Positions 36,959 through 46,700 of a DNA stretch of 64,000 nucleotides are shown here, piece by piece (within the stretch, counting starts at the first letter, position 1; the number at the start of each line of letters is the position of its first letter). A program made the position numbers and the translations under genes. Source of the DNA: DATBQN01 sp963755825 (GTDB lineage: Bacteria > Acidobacteriota > Thermoanaerobaculia > Multivoradales > UBA5704); assembly GCA_963755825.1 (NCBI GenBank), contig CAVWLA010000001.1, positions 1,116,001-1,180,000 on the forward strand. Reading direction: 5' to 3'. A model generated the notes under the pieces. It saw only the letters and a list, made by a program, of their open reading frames with translations, was not told the DNA's origin and did not search any database.

Positions 36959-39340
36959 TCACCGCGGCGCCTGCGGCAGCTCGATCCGCAGCCTGCCGTC
37001 CTCGCCGATGCGGACGACGATCTCGCCGTCCCGGTCGGTGCGCAGAGTGGGAATGGCCCGCTCGGCGAGGCGGCGGAGGACGATGGGCGAGGGGTGGTGG
37101 TAGACGTTGGCGATGCCGTCGGAGATGAGGGCGAGGCGCGGCGAGACGGCGTCGAGAAAGTCCTCGCTGGTGGAGGTTTTGCTGCCGTGATGACCGACCT
37201 TCAGCAGATCGGCTTGGAGGCCGTCGCCGCCGAGATCGGCGAGCATGCGGCGCTCGGCAGGCGCCTCGGCGTCGCCGGTGAGAAGGGCGCGCCGGCCGTT
37301 GGCCGCGGCGAGGAGGACGAGCGAGCGGACGTTGACTCCGCGGCGGTCTCCCGGCGGCGGGTTCGCCGCCGTCAGCCGCCAGCGACCCACCGCCGCCCGC
37401 TCCCCCGCCCAGAGGACGCGGAGCGTCGGCCCCGGCAGCATGAGGAAGTCCCAGCCGCAGCCGGACGGCGGCCAGCCGGGCGCGGTCCAGATCTCGTCGA
37501 CGCTCAGGTAGGCGGCGAGGTCGACCAGCCCCGAGCAGTGGTCGCGGTCGGGGTGGGTCATGACGAGCGCGTCGAGGTGATCGACCCCTTCCGCGAGGAG
37601 AGCCGGCAGCAGGACGCGGCCGCCGATGTCGACTCCCTCGCGGCCGCCGCCGTCGACGAGGATGGCGTGCGCGCCGTCGCGGAGGAGGATGGCGTCGCCC
37701 TGGCCGACGTCGAGGGCGACGAGCTCGAGGCCGTGCCGGGCGAGCCGCGGCGCGGCGAGCGAGGCGGCCGCCAGGGCGAGCGCCGGGACGGCGCAGGCGA
37801 TCCGGCGCCGGCCGCCGAGCAGGAGGAGAGAGAGGCCGGCGGCGAGGAGCGCCGCGGCGGCGGTCGAAGCGAGCAGAGACACTCCGCGGAGGATCGAGAT
37901 GCCGGCACCGGCGGGGATGGCGGCCGGCCAGCCGAAGGGCGCCGCCAGCGCGTCGAGCGCGGGGAGGAGCGCCACGGCGAGGCGGCTGGAGACGAGCGCG
38001 ATGCCCGTCCAGGCGAAGCAGCCGGCGAGGGCGAGCGCCAGCCAGGGAACGGCGACGAGGTTGACGAGCGGCGCGAGCGGCGCCACGGTGTGAAAGAGGG
38101 GAAGCGCGATGGGGAGCGTCGCCAGCTCGGCCGCGAGGCTCAAGGCGAGAGGCCGCGCCAGCCAGCGCGGCAGGCGGATCGCGAGCCGCGCGGCGAACGC
38201 CGGCGCCAGCAGCAGGATGCCGGCGGTCGCCGCGACGGTCAACCGGAAGGGGGCCTGGAGGACGATCTCCGGGCGCCAGAGGACGAGGAGGATCACCGCC
38301 AGGCCCAGCGCGTTGGCCGCCGCCGGCGGACGCTCGAGGAGCAGCGCGAGCACCGTGAGGAGCGCCATGAGCGCCGCTCGCAGGAGCGACGGGTGGGGGC
38401 CGGCGACGAGCAGGTAGAGCACGATGGCGGCCGCGGCGCCGCCGAGGCGCAGACAGCGCGGCAGGAAGGCGCCGGCGAGGAGGACGCCGACGGCGAGCAT
38501 GCCGACGTGCAGCCCGGAGACGGCGGCGAGGTGGGCGAGGCCGCTGGCGCGGAGACCGCGCAGCCACGCCGCCGGCAGCCGCGACGGGTCGGCGAGGATG
38601 AGGGCGCGGGCGAGCGCCATTCCGGTCCCCGGCGAGGCGGCCTCGGCGCGCTCGCGTTCCTCGATCGCGCCGTAGGCGGTCTCGAGCGGGCCGCGCAGAC
38701 CGCCTGACAGGCGGGCGAGGAGGCCCGGTCCCTCCTCCACCGCCAGCAGCCGCCGGCTCTTCACCCGCAGCCGCCAGCCGCCGGGCGGCACCGGCTCCCG
38801 ATTCGCATAGCCGGGCGAGCGGCGCAGGATCCCCTGGGCGCGGAGGCGGGCGCCGGCGGGCGGCGGCGGCTCGTCGCCCGGCAGGTCGAGGAACGCCGCC
38901 AGGCGGCAGGACGCGTCGACACCGCTCAGCCGGGCAGGTCGGTCGGGCTCGCCCGCCGGATGCGGCTCCGAAGCCGCTCGGTCGGCCGAGCTGGTCGAGC
39001 CGCGGCCGGCGACCTGGCGGAGCCGCTCGATCTCGATCGGCGCCGACCAGCCGTCGCGCCCGCGCGTCCAGGGACCGGCGACGCGGAGGGTCGCGGTGAG
39101 CGGGCGCCCCTCGTCGATCCGCCGCCAGGGCGGATCGGGAAGGTCAGAGCGGAGCGTCGCGACGAGCAGCCCGAGGGCGAAGCCGGCGACGACCACCCCC
39201 GCCCGCCGGCCCCAGGCGCAACCGAGCGCCGCGAGGAGGACGAGCAACGGAACGGGGAGAGAGACCAGGCGGAAGGCGAGCCAGCAGCCGGCGGTGAGCG
39301 CTGCGGCGGGGAGGAGCATCGGTGCATGGCGGAGTTCCAT
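36959..39340 (-). CDS. comEC: DNA uptake channel ComEC/Rec2
   Basis: The 793-residue protein has an N-terminal membrane domain and OB-like part, then the Competence domain (GMALARALILADPSRLP, SGLAHLAAVSGLHVGMLAVGVLLAG with many helices) and a C-terminal metallo-beta-lactamase-like domain (LVALDVGQGDAILLRDG, ALVMTHPDRDHCSGL, LLKVGHHGSKTSTSEDFLD). This is the complete three-part plan. It moves single-stranded DNA across the inner membrane in natural competence. No other com gene is in the window. Confidence 0.92.
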   Translation of the reverse strand: MELRHAPMLLPAAALTAGCWLAFRLVSLPVPLLVLLAALGCAWGRRAGVVVAGFALGLLVATLRSDLPDPPWRRIDEGRPLTATLRVAGPWTRGRDGWSAPIEIERLRQVAGRGSTSSADRAASEPHPAGEPDRPARLSGVDASCRLAAFLDLPGDEPPPPAGARLRAQGILRRSPGYANREPVPPGGWRLRVKSRRLLAVEEGPGLLARLSGGLRGPLETAYGAIEERERAEAASPGTGMALARALILADPSRLPAAWLRGLRASGLAHLAAVSGLHVGMLAVGVLLAGAFLPRCLRLGGAAAAIVLYLLVAGPHPSLLRAALMALLTVLALLLERPPAAANALGLAVILLVLWRPEIVLQAPFRLTVAATAGILLLAPAFAARLAIRLPRWLARPLALSLAAELATLPIALPLFHTVAPLAPLVNLVAVPWLALALAGCFAWTGIALVSSRLAVALLPALDALAAPFGWPAAIPAGAGISILRGVSLLASTAAAALLAAGLSLLLLGGRRRIACAVPALALAAASLAAPRLARHGLELVALDVGQGDAILLRDGAHAILVDGGGREGVDIGGRVLLPALLAEGVDHLDALVMTHPDRDHCSGLVDLAAYLSVDEIWTAPGWPPSGCGWDFLMLPGPTLRVLWAGERAAVGRWRLTAANPPPGDRRGVNVRSLVLLAAANGRRALLTGDAEAPAERRMLADLGGDGLQADLLKVGHHGSKTSTSEDFLDAVSPRLALISDGIANVYHHPSPIVLRRLAERAIPTLRTDRDGEIVVRIGEDGRLRIELPQAPR

Positions 39341-39454
39341 GCCTCAGACGACGGAAACCGCGACATCCGTCTGACGCGCTCACGGCGCGGCGGGAAAAGA
39401 GGCCCGGGTACGGAGCCGAGCGGAGCGGCCCCACCAGCGGCTGCCGGCCGCGGC

Positions 39455-40261
39455 TCAGTGGCCGCTGGGCGGCGTGCCCGGCGCCAGCGGCGCTGGCGGC
39501 AGGGCCTCGGCGCCGAGGGCGGCGAGGGCGGCGCCGAGGGCGAGACGGGCCCAGGCGGCGTACATCGCGGGCGCCGGATGGAGGCCGTCGTCGGCGATCA
39601 GCGCCGGATCCTTGCCGGCGTCGCGCGTCTCCGGCGTCACGTCGACGAACCGCGCCCCGGCGCGGAGCGTCTCCTCGCGGTCGACGGCGTTGAAGCGCGC
39701 CAGCTCGGCGGCGATCTCGGGGCGGCCGAGATGGGCGGCGAAGGGGGTCACCGACCAGTCGGGGATGGAGAGGACGATCACCCGCTCGGCGCGGCCGCCG
39801 GCGTAGGCGATGGCGCGGCGGAGCATGACGCGGAGCTCGCCGCGGTAGACCTCGGCGCTCCTCCCCTGGTACTGGTCGTTGACGCCGATCTGCAGCGAGA
39901 CGAGGTCGTAGGGGCCGCTCGGCTCCGACCTCTCGAGCGCCACCGCGAGATCGTCGACCGTCCAGCCGGTGCGGGCGACGATCTCCGGCTCGCCGATGCT
40001 CACGCCGCGGGCGCGGAGGAGGGCCGCGAGCTGCAGCGGCCAGCGCGCCGCGGGCACCACCCGCTCGCCGATGGTGTAGGAGTCGCCGAGGGCGAGGAAG
40101 CGGAGGGCGGGGAGCGGACGGGCGGCGGGGATCGGCTGGGCGGCGGCCGGCTTGGCCGGCGGCTTCGCGGGGCTCGCCGCGAGGCCCCATGTGAGCAGGC
40201 CGAGCAGGCCGACGAGGAGCCAGAGCTTCGTGCGGCGGATCACGGGAGGCGATTCTGTCAT
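39455..40261 (-). CDS. Membrane-anchored or secreted SGNH/GDSL hydrolase
   Basis: After a hydrophobic N-terminus (LWLLVGLLGLLTWGLAAS) the 268-residue product has block I LRFLALGDSYTIGERV, block III SLQIGVNDQYQ and block V ADDGLHPAPAMYAAW, the GDS / GxND / DxxH set of SGNH esterases. It probably acts in the periplasm on an acyl or acetyl ester. The ATG at 40261 is the first in frame. Confidence 0.82.
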   Translation of the reverse strand: MTESPPVIRRTKLWLLVGLLGLLTWGLAASPAKPPAKPAAAQPIPAARPLPALRFLALGDSYTIGERVVPAARWPLQLAALLRARGVSIGEPEIVARTGWTVDDLAVALERSEPSGPYDLVSLQIGVNDQYQGRSAEVYRGELRVMLRRAIAYAGGRAERVIVLSIPDWSVTPFAAHLGRPEIAAELARFNAVDREETLRAGARFVDVTPETRDAGKDPALIADDGLHPAPAMYAAWARLALGAALAALGAEALPPAPLAPGTPPSGH

Positions 40262-40297
40262 GGCGCGCCGAGCGCCCCGGCCGGAGGAGGCCCTGCG

Positions 40298-40999
40298 CTA
40301 CGGCTCGTCACCCGCGGCTCCGCCGTCGCCACCGTCCGCCGCCTGCCGGCCATCCTCGGCGCTGGCGGAGAACAGGGAGAGAATGGGCAGGCCGAGGCGC
40401 TGGCGCAGTGCCTGCTGGCGGAGGTGGCCGCGGGCGCGGTCGATCTCCTCGGTAGGAAGGCGCGCCGCGAGCGCCGCCACGGTGCGCTCGACGGCGGCGG
40501 CGATCTCGTCGGCGAGCGCGGGGGCGAGCGCCGCCTCGGCGGCGGCGAGCAGCTCGGCGTCGAGGCCGGCGAGCGCCTGCTCGACGACGGCGCTGTCGCC
40601 GCGGAGGGCCAGCAGCCGCGCCGCCAGCTCGCCGCGGCAGGCGAGCTCCGGCGGCAGCGCCGCGGCGAGCCGCGCCAAGCGCGCCGCGACGTCGAGCGGC
40701 GCCGCCTCGCCGCCTTCCCCCGGCGCCAGCATCTCGCGGCCCTCGACCCACGCCTGATCCACCGCCGGCGAGACCATGCGGAGCGAGTTCACCCGCCCTT
40801 TGGCGCCGCGGTCGCGGCGGCGGGCGAAGGCGAGCTCGAGAGCGGCGCGCACGAAATCGAGCGGCACCTGCTCGCGGCGCCACCCCTCGATGATGCGGAA
40901 GTCGGCCGGCGTGAGGAGGAGGGGCGTGCCGCGGAGCGAGTTGAAGATCAGCTCGACGGCCTGGAAGTAGGCGAGGTCGGAAGGGTCGTCGGCGTCCAT
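40298..40999 (-). CDS. Conserved-looking hypothetical protein
   Basis: The 233-residue product has DLAYFQAVELIFNSLRGTPLLLTPADFRIIEGWRREQVPLDFVRAALELAFARRRDRGAKGRVNSLRMVSPAV, which looks like a helical fold that might bind nucleic acid, then a long Ala/Leu/Glu-rich helical part and a Gly/Asp-rich end. I do not recognise the family. The ATG at 40999 is preceded by CAGGATCGGCCGG; the frame extends upstream to 41041. It ends 36 nt before the SGNH gene start, same strand. Confidence 0.55.
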   Translation of the reverse strand: MDADDPSDLAYFQAVELIFNSLRGTPLLLTPADFRIIEGWRREQVPLDFVRAALELAFARRRDRGAKGRVNSLRMVSPAVDQAWVEGREMLAPGEGGEAAPLDVAARLARLAAALPPELACRGELAARLLALRGDSAVVEQALAGLDAELLAAAEAALAPALADEIAAAVERTVAALAARLPTEEIDRARGHLRQQALRQRLGLPILSLFSASAEDGRQAADGGDGGAAGDEP

Positions 41000-41177
41000 C
41001 CGGCCGATCCTGACACGTCGCCAGACGACGACCCCGCTCACGGAAGGAATTTAGAGAAGATCGAAGCGCGCCCCGCCCGCCGGCTCCTTGGCGCCGAGCG
41101 GCGCGTTCGAGGCCGGAGGCTGCACTGGAGATATGTCGAAGGTCCGGCGCTCGGATCCGCCGCCGCCGCCCTTTCGC

Positions 41178-41206
41178 TTGACCGGTCCCCGGGGCTCTTG
41201 TAACTT
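41178..41206 (+). promoter_or_regulatory. Candidate sigma70-type promoter of the biosynthetic operon
   Basis: TTGACC (41178-41183) and TAACTT (41201-41206) are 17 bases apart, 50 nt before the first gene of the PKS/NRPS run. The -35 box matches 5 of 6 and the -10 box 3 of 6. It is the only promoter-like pair I found before this operon. Confidence 0.4.
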
Positions 41207-41256
41207 CCAAACCCCGCCGGCCGCCTCTCCCCCCGGTCTGGAGCCGTCAACACCCG

Positions 41257-43704
41257 ATGCTGTGGAGAGATCTCGGATTCGCCTGCCGCCGGCTCTGGAA
41301 GCAGCCGGGCGTAAGCCTCGTCGCGCTCGCCGCCCTCGCTCTGGGCATCGGCGCCAACACGGCGATCTTCAGCCTGCTCGACGCGGTGGTGCTGAAGCCG
41401 CTCCCCTACCGCCATGCCGAGCGCATCGTCGCGGTATGGGCCTCGGCTCCCGAGCAGGGCCTGCCGCAGACCGAGATCTCGTTCCCCAAGATGCGCGCCC
41501 TCGGCGAGCAAGGGCGCAGCTTCACGGCGCTCACCTCCTACGTCGAGGAGCCGATGAACCTCACCGAGCGCGGCGATCCGCTCTCCCTCGACGGGGCGCG
41601 GATCACCTCGGGGTTCTTCGACGTCTGGGGGATCGAGCCCATCCTCGGCCGCCGCTTCACCGCCGCCGAGGACAAGAAGGGCGGCGCCGACGTCGTCCTC
41701 CTCTCCGCCGGGCTCTGGCGGCGGCGCTACGCCGGCGACCGGGCGATCCTCGGCCGCGCCCTGCGCATCGACGGCAAGAGCCGTGTCGTCGTCGGCGTCA
41801 TGCCCGACGTGCTGCGCTTCCCCTTCTCCCAGGTCGACCTCTGGGTGCCGCGGCCGAACGAGATCTCGCTCCTCCCCGAAGCCGCCGTCGAGGCCGGCTC
41901 GGGCTATCTCACCGCCGCCGCCCGGCTGGCGCCCGGCGTCTCGCTCGCCACCGCCAAGGCCGAGGTCGAGCGGATCAGCCAGCGCTATCGCGAGCAGTTC
42001 CCCGGCCATGGCGACGCTCCGTTCGGCGTCCGCCTGGTGGCGATGAACGAGCAGCTCATCGGTCCGCTCCGCGCCGCCCTCCTCCTCCTCCTCGGCGCCG
42101 TCGGCTTCGTGCTGCTGATCGCCTGCGCCGACGTCGGCAACCTACTCCTCGCCCAGGGCCTCGCCCGCCGCCGCGAGATCGCCATCCGCATCGCGATCGG
42201 CGCCAGCCGGGGCGCCATCGTCCGCCAGCTGCTCGCCGAAGGGGTGGTGCTGGCGCTCGCCGGCGGCGCCCTCGGCCTCCTCCTCGCCAGCTGGGGCCTC
42301 CGCCTGCTGGTCGCCGCCCATCCCGCCGACGTGCCGCGCCTCGCCGAGGTGGGGATCGACGGGCGGGTGCTCGTCTTCACCCTCGCCGTGGCGCTCGCCG
42401 CCGGCCTCCTCTTCTCGCTCGCCCCGGCGCTGCAGACCGTCCGCCAGGACGCCAAGCCGGCGCTCGCGGCGGGCGGCCGCGGCGGCACCGGCGGAGCTGG
42501 CGGCGCCGGCGGCGGTCGCAGCCGTACCCAGGCCGCCTTCGTCGTCGCCGAGGTGGCGCTCGCCCTCGTCCTCCTCATCGGCGCCGGCCTCTTCGTCCAG
42601 CGCCTCCGCGCCCTCGCCGGCGTCGACCTCGGCTTCGAGCCGCAGAACCTCCTCGTGCTGCAGGTCTCGCTTCCCACCAGCAAGTACGCCGATGCCCAGG
42701 CGCAGCGCGTCTTCTTCGAGCAGGCGCTCGACCGCGTCCGCCACCTGCCCGGCGTCACATCGGCCGGCACCGCCGACTATCTGCCCATCCTCGGCACCGT
42801 CCACGTCGCGCTCGCCATCGAGGGCAAGCCGCTGCCGGCGGTCGACAAACTGCCGCTGGTCTGGCGGCTGATGGTGGCGCCGGGCACCTTCCGGGCCTTC
42901 GCAGCCCGCCTCGTCAAGGGCCGCGACTTCGCCGACAGCGACGCTCCCGACGGGCCGCTCCACGCCGTCATCAACAACGCGCTGGCGCGCCAGTACTTCG
43001 GCGCCGAGAGCCCGCTCGGCAAGCACATCCTGATGGGGCGCAACCATCGCGCCGCGGAAGTGATCGGGGTCGTCGACGACATGCAGGAGCTCGGCCTCGA
43101 CAGCCCCAAGGAGCCGGAGATCTTCCTCTCCACCCACCAGTCGCGGGCGGAGCTGGCGCCGGCGACGGCGATGCAGCTCCTCGTCCGCACGCCTCTCCCT
43201 CCGATCGTCGCGGCGCGCGAAGTCCGCCAGGCGGTGCTGGCGCTCGACCCCGAGCAGCCGGTCTCCGATCTGCAGACGATGGACGGCATCGTCGCCGCGA
43301 GCCTCGCCAGCCGCAAGCTGACGACGGCTCTCCTCTCCGGCTTCTCGCTCGCTGCGCTCCTCCTCTGCCTGCTCGGCATCTACGGCGTCGTTGCCCACGC
43401 GGTGTCGCTGCGCACCAAGGAGATCGGAGTCCGCATGGCGCTCGGCGCCAGCTCCGTCGAGATCCTCCGCGCCGTCACCGCGCAGGGCCTCGGCTGGGTC
43501 GTCATCGGCCTCGGGCTCGGCCTCGGCGCCGCCGTCGTCCTCTCGCGGCTGATGGCGAGCCAGCTGCTCGATGCGAGCGCCATCGATCCCCTCTATTTCG
43601 TGGCCGCGCCGCTCGTCCTCGGCCTCGTCGCCCTGCTCGCCAGCTACGTGCCGGCCCGCCGCGCCGCCCGCATCGAGCCCGCCATCACCCTCAGAACCGA
43701 CTGA
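41257..43704 (+). CDS. ADOP-type permease heading the PKS/NRPS operon
   Basis: The 815-residue protein starts LGFACRRLWKQPGVSLVALAALALGIGANTAIFSLLDAVVLKPLPY, has two MacB_PCD/FtsX units (LLIACADVGNLLLAQGLARRREIAIRIAIGASR; LCLLGIYGVVAHAVSLRTKEIGVRMALGAS) and ends VPARRAARIEPAITLRTD. It lacks the PadR-linked N-terminal extension. The first PKS gene starts 26 nt after its stop, and a promoter-like sequence precedes it, so it is probably co-transcribed with the assembly line and may export or give immunity to the product. That role is inference; ADOP substrates are generally unknown. Confidence 0.88.
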   Translation: MLWRDLGFACRRLWKQPGVSLVALAALALGIGANTAIFSLLDAVVLKPLPYRHAERIVAVWASAPEQGLPQTEISFPKMRALGEQGRSFTALTSYVEEPMNLTERGDPLSLDGARITSGFFDVWGIEPILGRRFTAAEDKKGGADVVLLSAGLWRRRYAGDRAILGRALRIDGKSRVVVGVMPDVLRFPFSQVDLWVPRPNEISLLPEAAVEAGSGYLTAAARLAPGVSLATAKAEVERISQRYREQFPGHGDAPFGVRLVAMNEQLIGPLRAALLLLLGAVGFVLLIACADVGNLLLAQGLARRREIAIRIAIGASRGAIVRQLLAEGVVLALAGGALGLLLASWGLRLLVAAHPADVPRLAEVGIDGRVLVFTLAVALAAGLLFSLAPALQTVRQDAKPALAAGGRGGTGGAGGAGGGRSRTQAAFVVAEVALALVLLIGAGLFVQRLRALAGVDLGFEPQNLLVLQVSLPTSKYADAQAQRVFFEQALDRVRHLPGVTSAGTADYLPILGTVHVALAIEGKPLPAVDKLPLVWRLMVAPGTFRAFAARLVKGRDFADSDAPDGPLHAVINNALARQYFGAESPLGKHILMGRNHRAAEVIGVVDDMQELGLDSPKEPEIFLSTHQSRAELAPATAMQLLVRTPLPPIVAAREVRQAVLALDPEQPVSDLQTMDGIVAASLASRKLTTALLSGFSLAALLLCLLGIYGVVAHAVSLRTKEIGVRMALGASSVEILRAVTAQGLGWVVIGLGLGLGAAVVLSRLMASQLLDASAIDPLYFVAAPLVLGLVALLASYVPARRAARIEPAITLRTD

Positions 43705-43730
43705 CGCCTCCGGCGCGCCGGAGCCATCGC

Positions 43731-46700
43731 GTGATCGATCCCACCTCCACCGACGCTCCCGGCATCGCCGTCATCGGCATGTCCGGCCGCTTCCCCGGCG
43801 CCGCCGACGTGGCGGAGCTGTGGGACAACCTCTGCCGCGGCGTCGAGTCGATCGCCCGCTTCTCGGCCGCCGACCTGCACGCCGCGGGGGTCGATCCGGC
43901 GCTCGCCGCCGATCCCCGCCACGTCGCCGCCGCCGGCGTCCTCGCCGATGCCGACCTCTTCGACGCGCCGCTCTTCCAGGCGACGCCGCGCGAGGCCGAG
44001 CTCCTCGACCCGCAGCAGCGCGTCTTCCTCGAGTGCGCCTGGGCGGCGCTCGAGGACGCCGGCTACGATCCGGCGCGCCACGGCCACGGCATCGGCGTCT
44101 TCGCCGGCGCCAGCCTGTCCAACTATCTGCTCTGGAACCTGCTGCCGGCGGGCGAGATCCAGGCGGCCGGCACCCAGGCGGTGCTCGGCAACGACAAGGA
44201 TTTCCTCGCCACGCGGGTTTCCTACAAGCTGGGCCTGACCGGCCCCAGCATCGACGTGCAGACCGCCTGCTCGACCTCGCTCGTCGCCGTCATCCTCGCC
44301 TGCCAGAGCCTCCTCAACTACCAGTGCGACGTGGCGCTCGCCGGCGGCGTCGCGGTGCGCGAGCCGCAGCGCGCCGGCTACGTCTTTCAGGAGGGCGGCA
44401 TCCTCTCCCCCGACGGCCACTGCCGGCCGTTCGACGCCGCCGCCCGCGGCACAGTGCCCGGCAACGGCGTCGGCGTCGTCGTCCTCAAGCGGTTGGAGGA
44501 CGCGCTCGCCGACGGCGACGCGATCCGTGCCGTGGTGCGCGGCGCGGCGCTCAACAACGACGGCTCCGCGAAGGCCGGCTTCACCGCCCCCTCCGTCACC
44601 GGCCAGGCGGAGGTGGTGGCGATGGCGCTCGCCATCGCCGGCACGCCGCCCGAGGAGGTGGGCTTCATCGAGGCCCACGGCACCGCGACGCCGCTCGGCG
44701 ATCCGATCGAGTTCCGCGCCCTGGCGCGCGCCTTCCGCGGCACCACGGCGCCGGAGCGCTCGTGTGCCCTGGGATCGCTCAAGGGCAACCTCGGCCACCT
44801 CGATGCCGCCGCCGGGGTCACCGGCTTCATCAAGGCCGTCCTCGCCCTCGAGCGCCGCGCCATCCCGCCGACGCTCCACTTCGAGCGGCCGAACCCCGAG
44901 ATCGATTTCACGGGGACGCCGTTCTACGTCAACACCGAGCTCACCGCCTGGGAGAGCGCCGGCGCGCCGCGGCGCGCCGGCGTCAGCTCGTTCGGCATCG
45001 GCGGCACCAACGCGCACGTGGTCCTCGAAGAGGCGCCGCCGCGCGGCCGCTCCGAGGCTGGGGCGGGAGAGGACGGCGGCCGCGCCGAGCTCCTCGTCCT
45101 CTCCGCCCGCACGCCGCAGGCGTTGGAAGCGGTCGCCGCGCGCCTCGCAGCGCACCTCGCGACGAACGCGGACCTCCCCCTCGCCGACGTCGCCAGGACG
45201 CTGCGGCTCGGCAGGCGCCAGCTCGGCTGGCGGCGGACAATCGTCGCCGGCGATCTGCCGGCGGCGGCCGCGGCGCTCGCTAGCCTCGCCTCCACCGCAT
45301 CCGAGGTCCCGGCCGATCCGCCGGAGGTCGCCTTCCTGCTGCCGGGCCAGGGAGGAGCGGCCGCGATGGCGGCGGCGGCCGGGGAGCTGTACCGCGCCGA
45401 GGAGGTCTTCCGCGACGAGCTCGACGCCTGCTGCCGGGCGCTGGCGCCACATCTCGGCTTCGACCTGCGCCAGGTGCTGGCGGCGCCCGCCGGCGGCGCC
45501 GCGGCGGCGCGCGAGCGCCTGGCGGACACCGCCGTCGCGCAGCCGGCGCTCTTCGTCGTCGAGCTGGCGATGGCGCGCCTCTGGGAGACGTGGGGGGTGA
45601 AGCCGGCGGCGCTCCTCGGCCACAGCCTCGGCGAGCTCGCGGCCGCCTGCCTCGCCGGTGTGCTGCCGCGGGACGAGGCGCTCGCCCTCGTCGCCGAGCG
45701 CGGCCGGCTGATGGCGGGGATGGCCGAGGGCGCCATGCTGGCGGTGCCGCTCGGCGAGGCGGAGCTGCTGCCGCTCCTCGACGGCGAGCTGTCGCTCGCG
45801 GCGGTCAACGCCGCCGACCGCACGGTAGCCTCGGGGCCGCCGGCGGCGATCGCCCGGCTCGCCGAGCGCCTGGCCGCGCGCGGCGTCCGCGCCCGCCCGC
45901 TCGACGTGCGGCGCGCCTTCCACTCCGCAGCGGTCGAGCCGATCGCCGGCGAGTGGACGGCGGCGCTCCGCCGGGTCCGTCTGGCGGCGCCCGCGGTGCC
46001 CTATCTCTCGAGCCTCACCGGCGCCTGGACGACCGCCGAGGAAGCGCGGAACGTCGAGAGCTGGCGCCTGCAGATGCGCCGGCCGGTGCGCTTCGCGGCG
46101 GGGGTCGCCGAGCTCCTCGCCGAGCCGCGCCGTGTCCTCGTCGAGGTGGGGCCCGGCGCCGGCCTGGCGGCCCTCGCCCGCCGCGCGGCGGCGAGCGGCC
46201 CGGCGCGGACGATCGTCTCCTCGCTCCCCGACGGCGAGCCGCGGGCCGGCTGCGCCGAGGGGTCGGCTCGCGCTCACCTCCTGGCGGCGCTCGGCCGGCT
46301 GTGGACGGCCGGGGTGGCGATCGATTGGGATGCGGTCGACCCCGGCCGCGGCCGGCGGGTGCCCCTCCCCACCTACCCGTTCGAGCGCCGGCGGTACTGG
46401 ATCGCCGGCCGTCCCGCGGGAGAGGAGACGGGAGCGGCGACGGCGGAGCCGAGGGAAGCGCCGAGCGCAGGAGCGATCTGGGTGCCGCTCTGGCGCCAGT
46501 CCCTCGCGGCGCAGGCCGTCAGCTCGACGAGCGCGCCGAGCGATGCCGCGTGGCTGGTGCTCTCCGACGGCGGGGAGCTCGGCGCCCAGCTCCTGGCGCG
46601 CCTCGCCGCCGAGCGCCGGCTGGGCGGCGCGCCGATCGCCGCGGTGCCCGGCCATGCCTTCGGACGGGTTAGCGAGCGGGCCTTTCTCTTCGATCCGGCG

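Noticed and set aside
39434..39468. 8-bp hairpin CCAGCGGC/GCCGCTGG near the SGNH gene end
   Set aside because: It overlaps the coding end and has a long loop and no U-tract, so it is not convincing as a terminator.
41088..43730. Extension of the PKS frame 881 codons upstream
   Set aside because: It runs through the permease gene in another frame with Arg/Pro-rich nonsense; the GTG at 43731 with a ribosome site fits the KS start.
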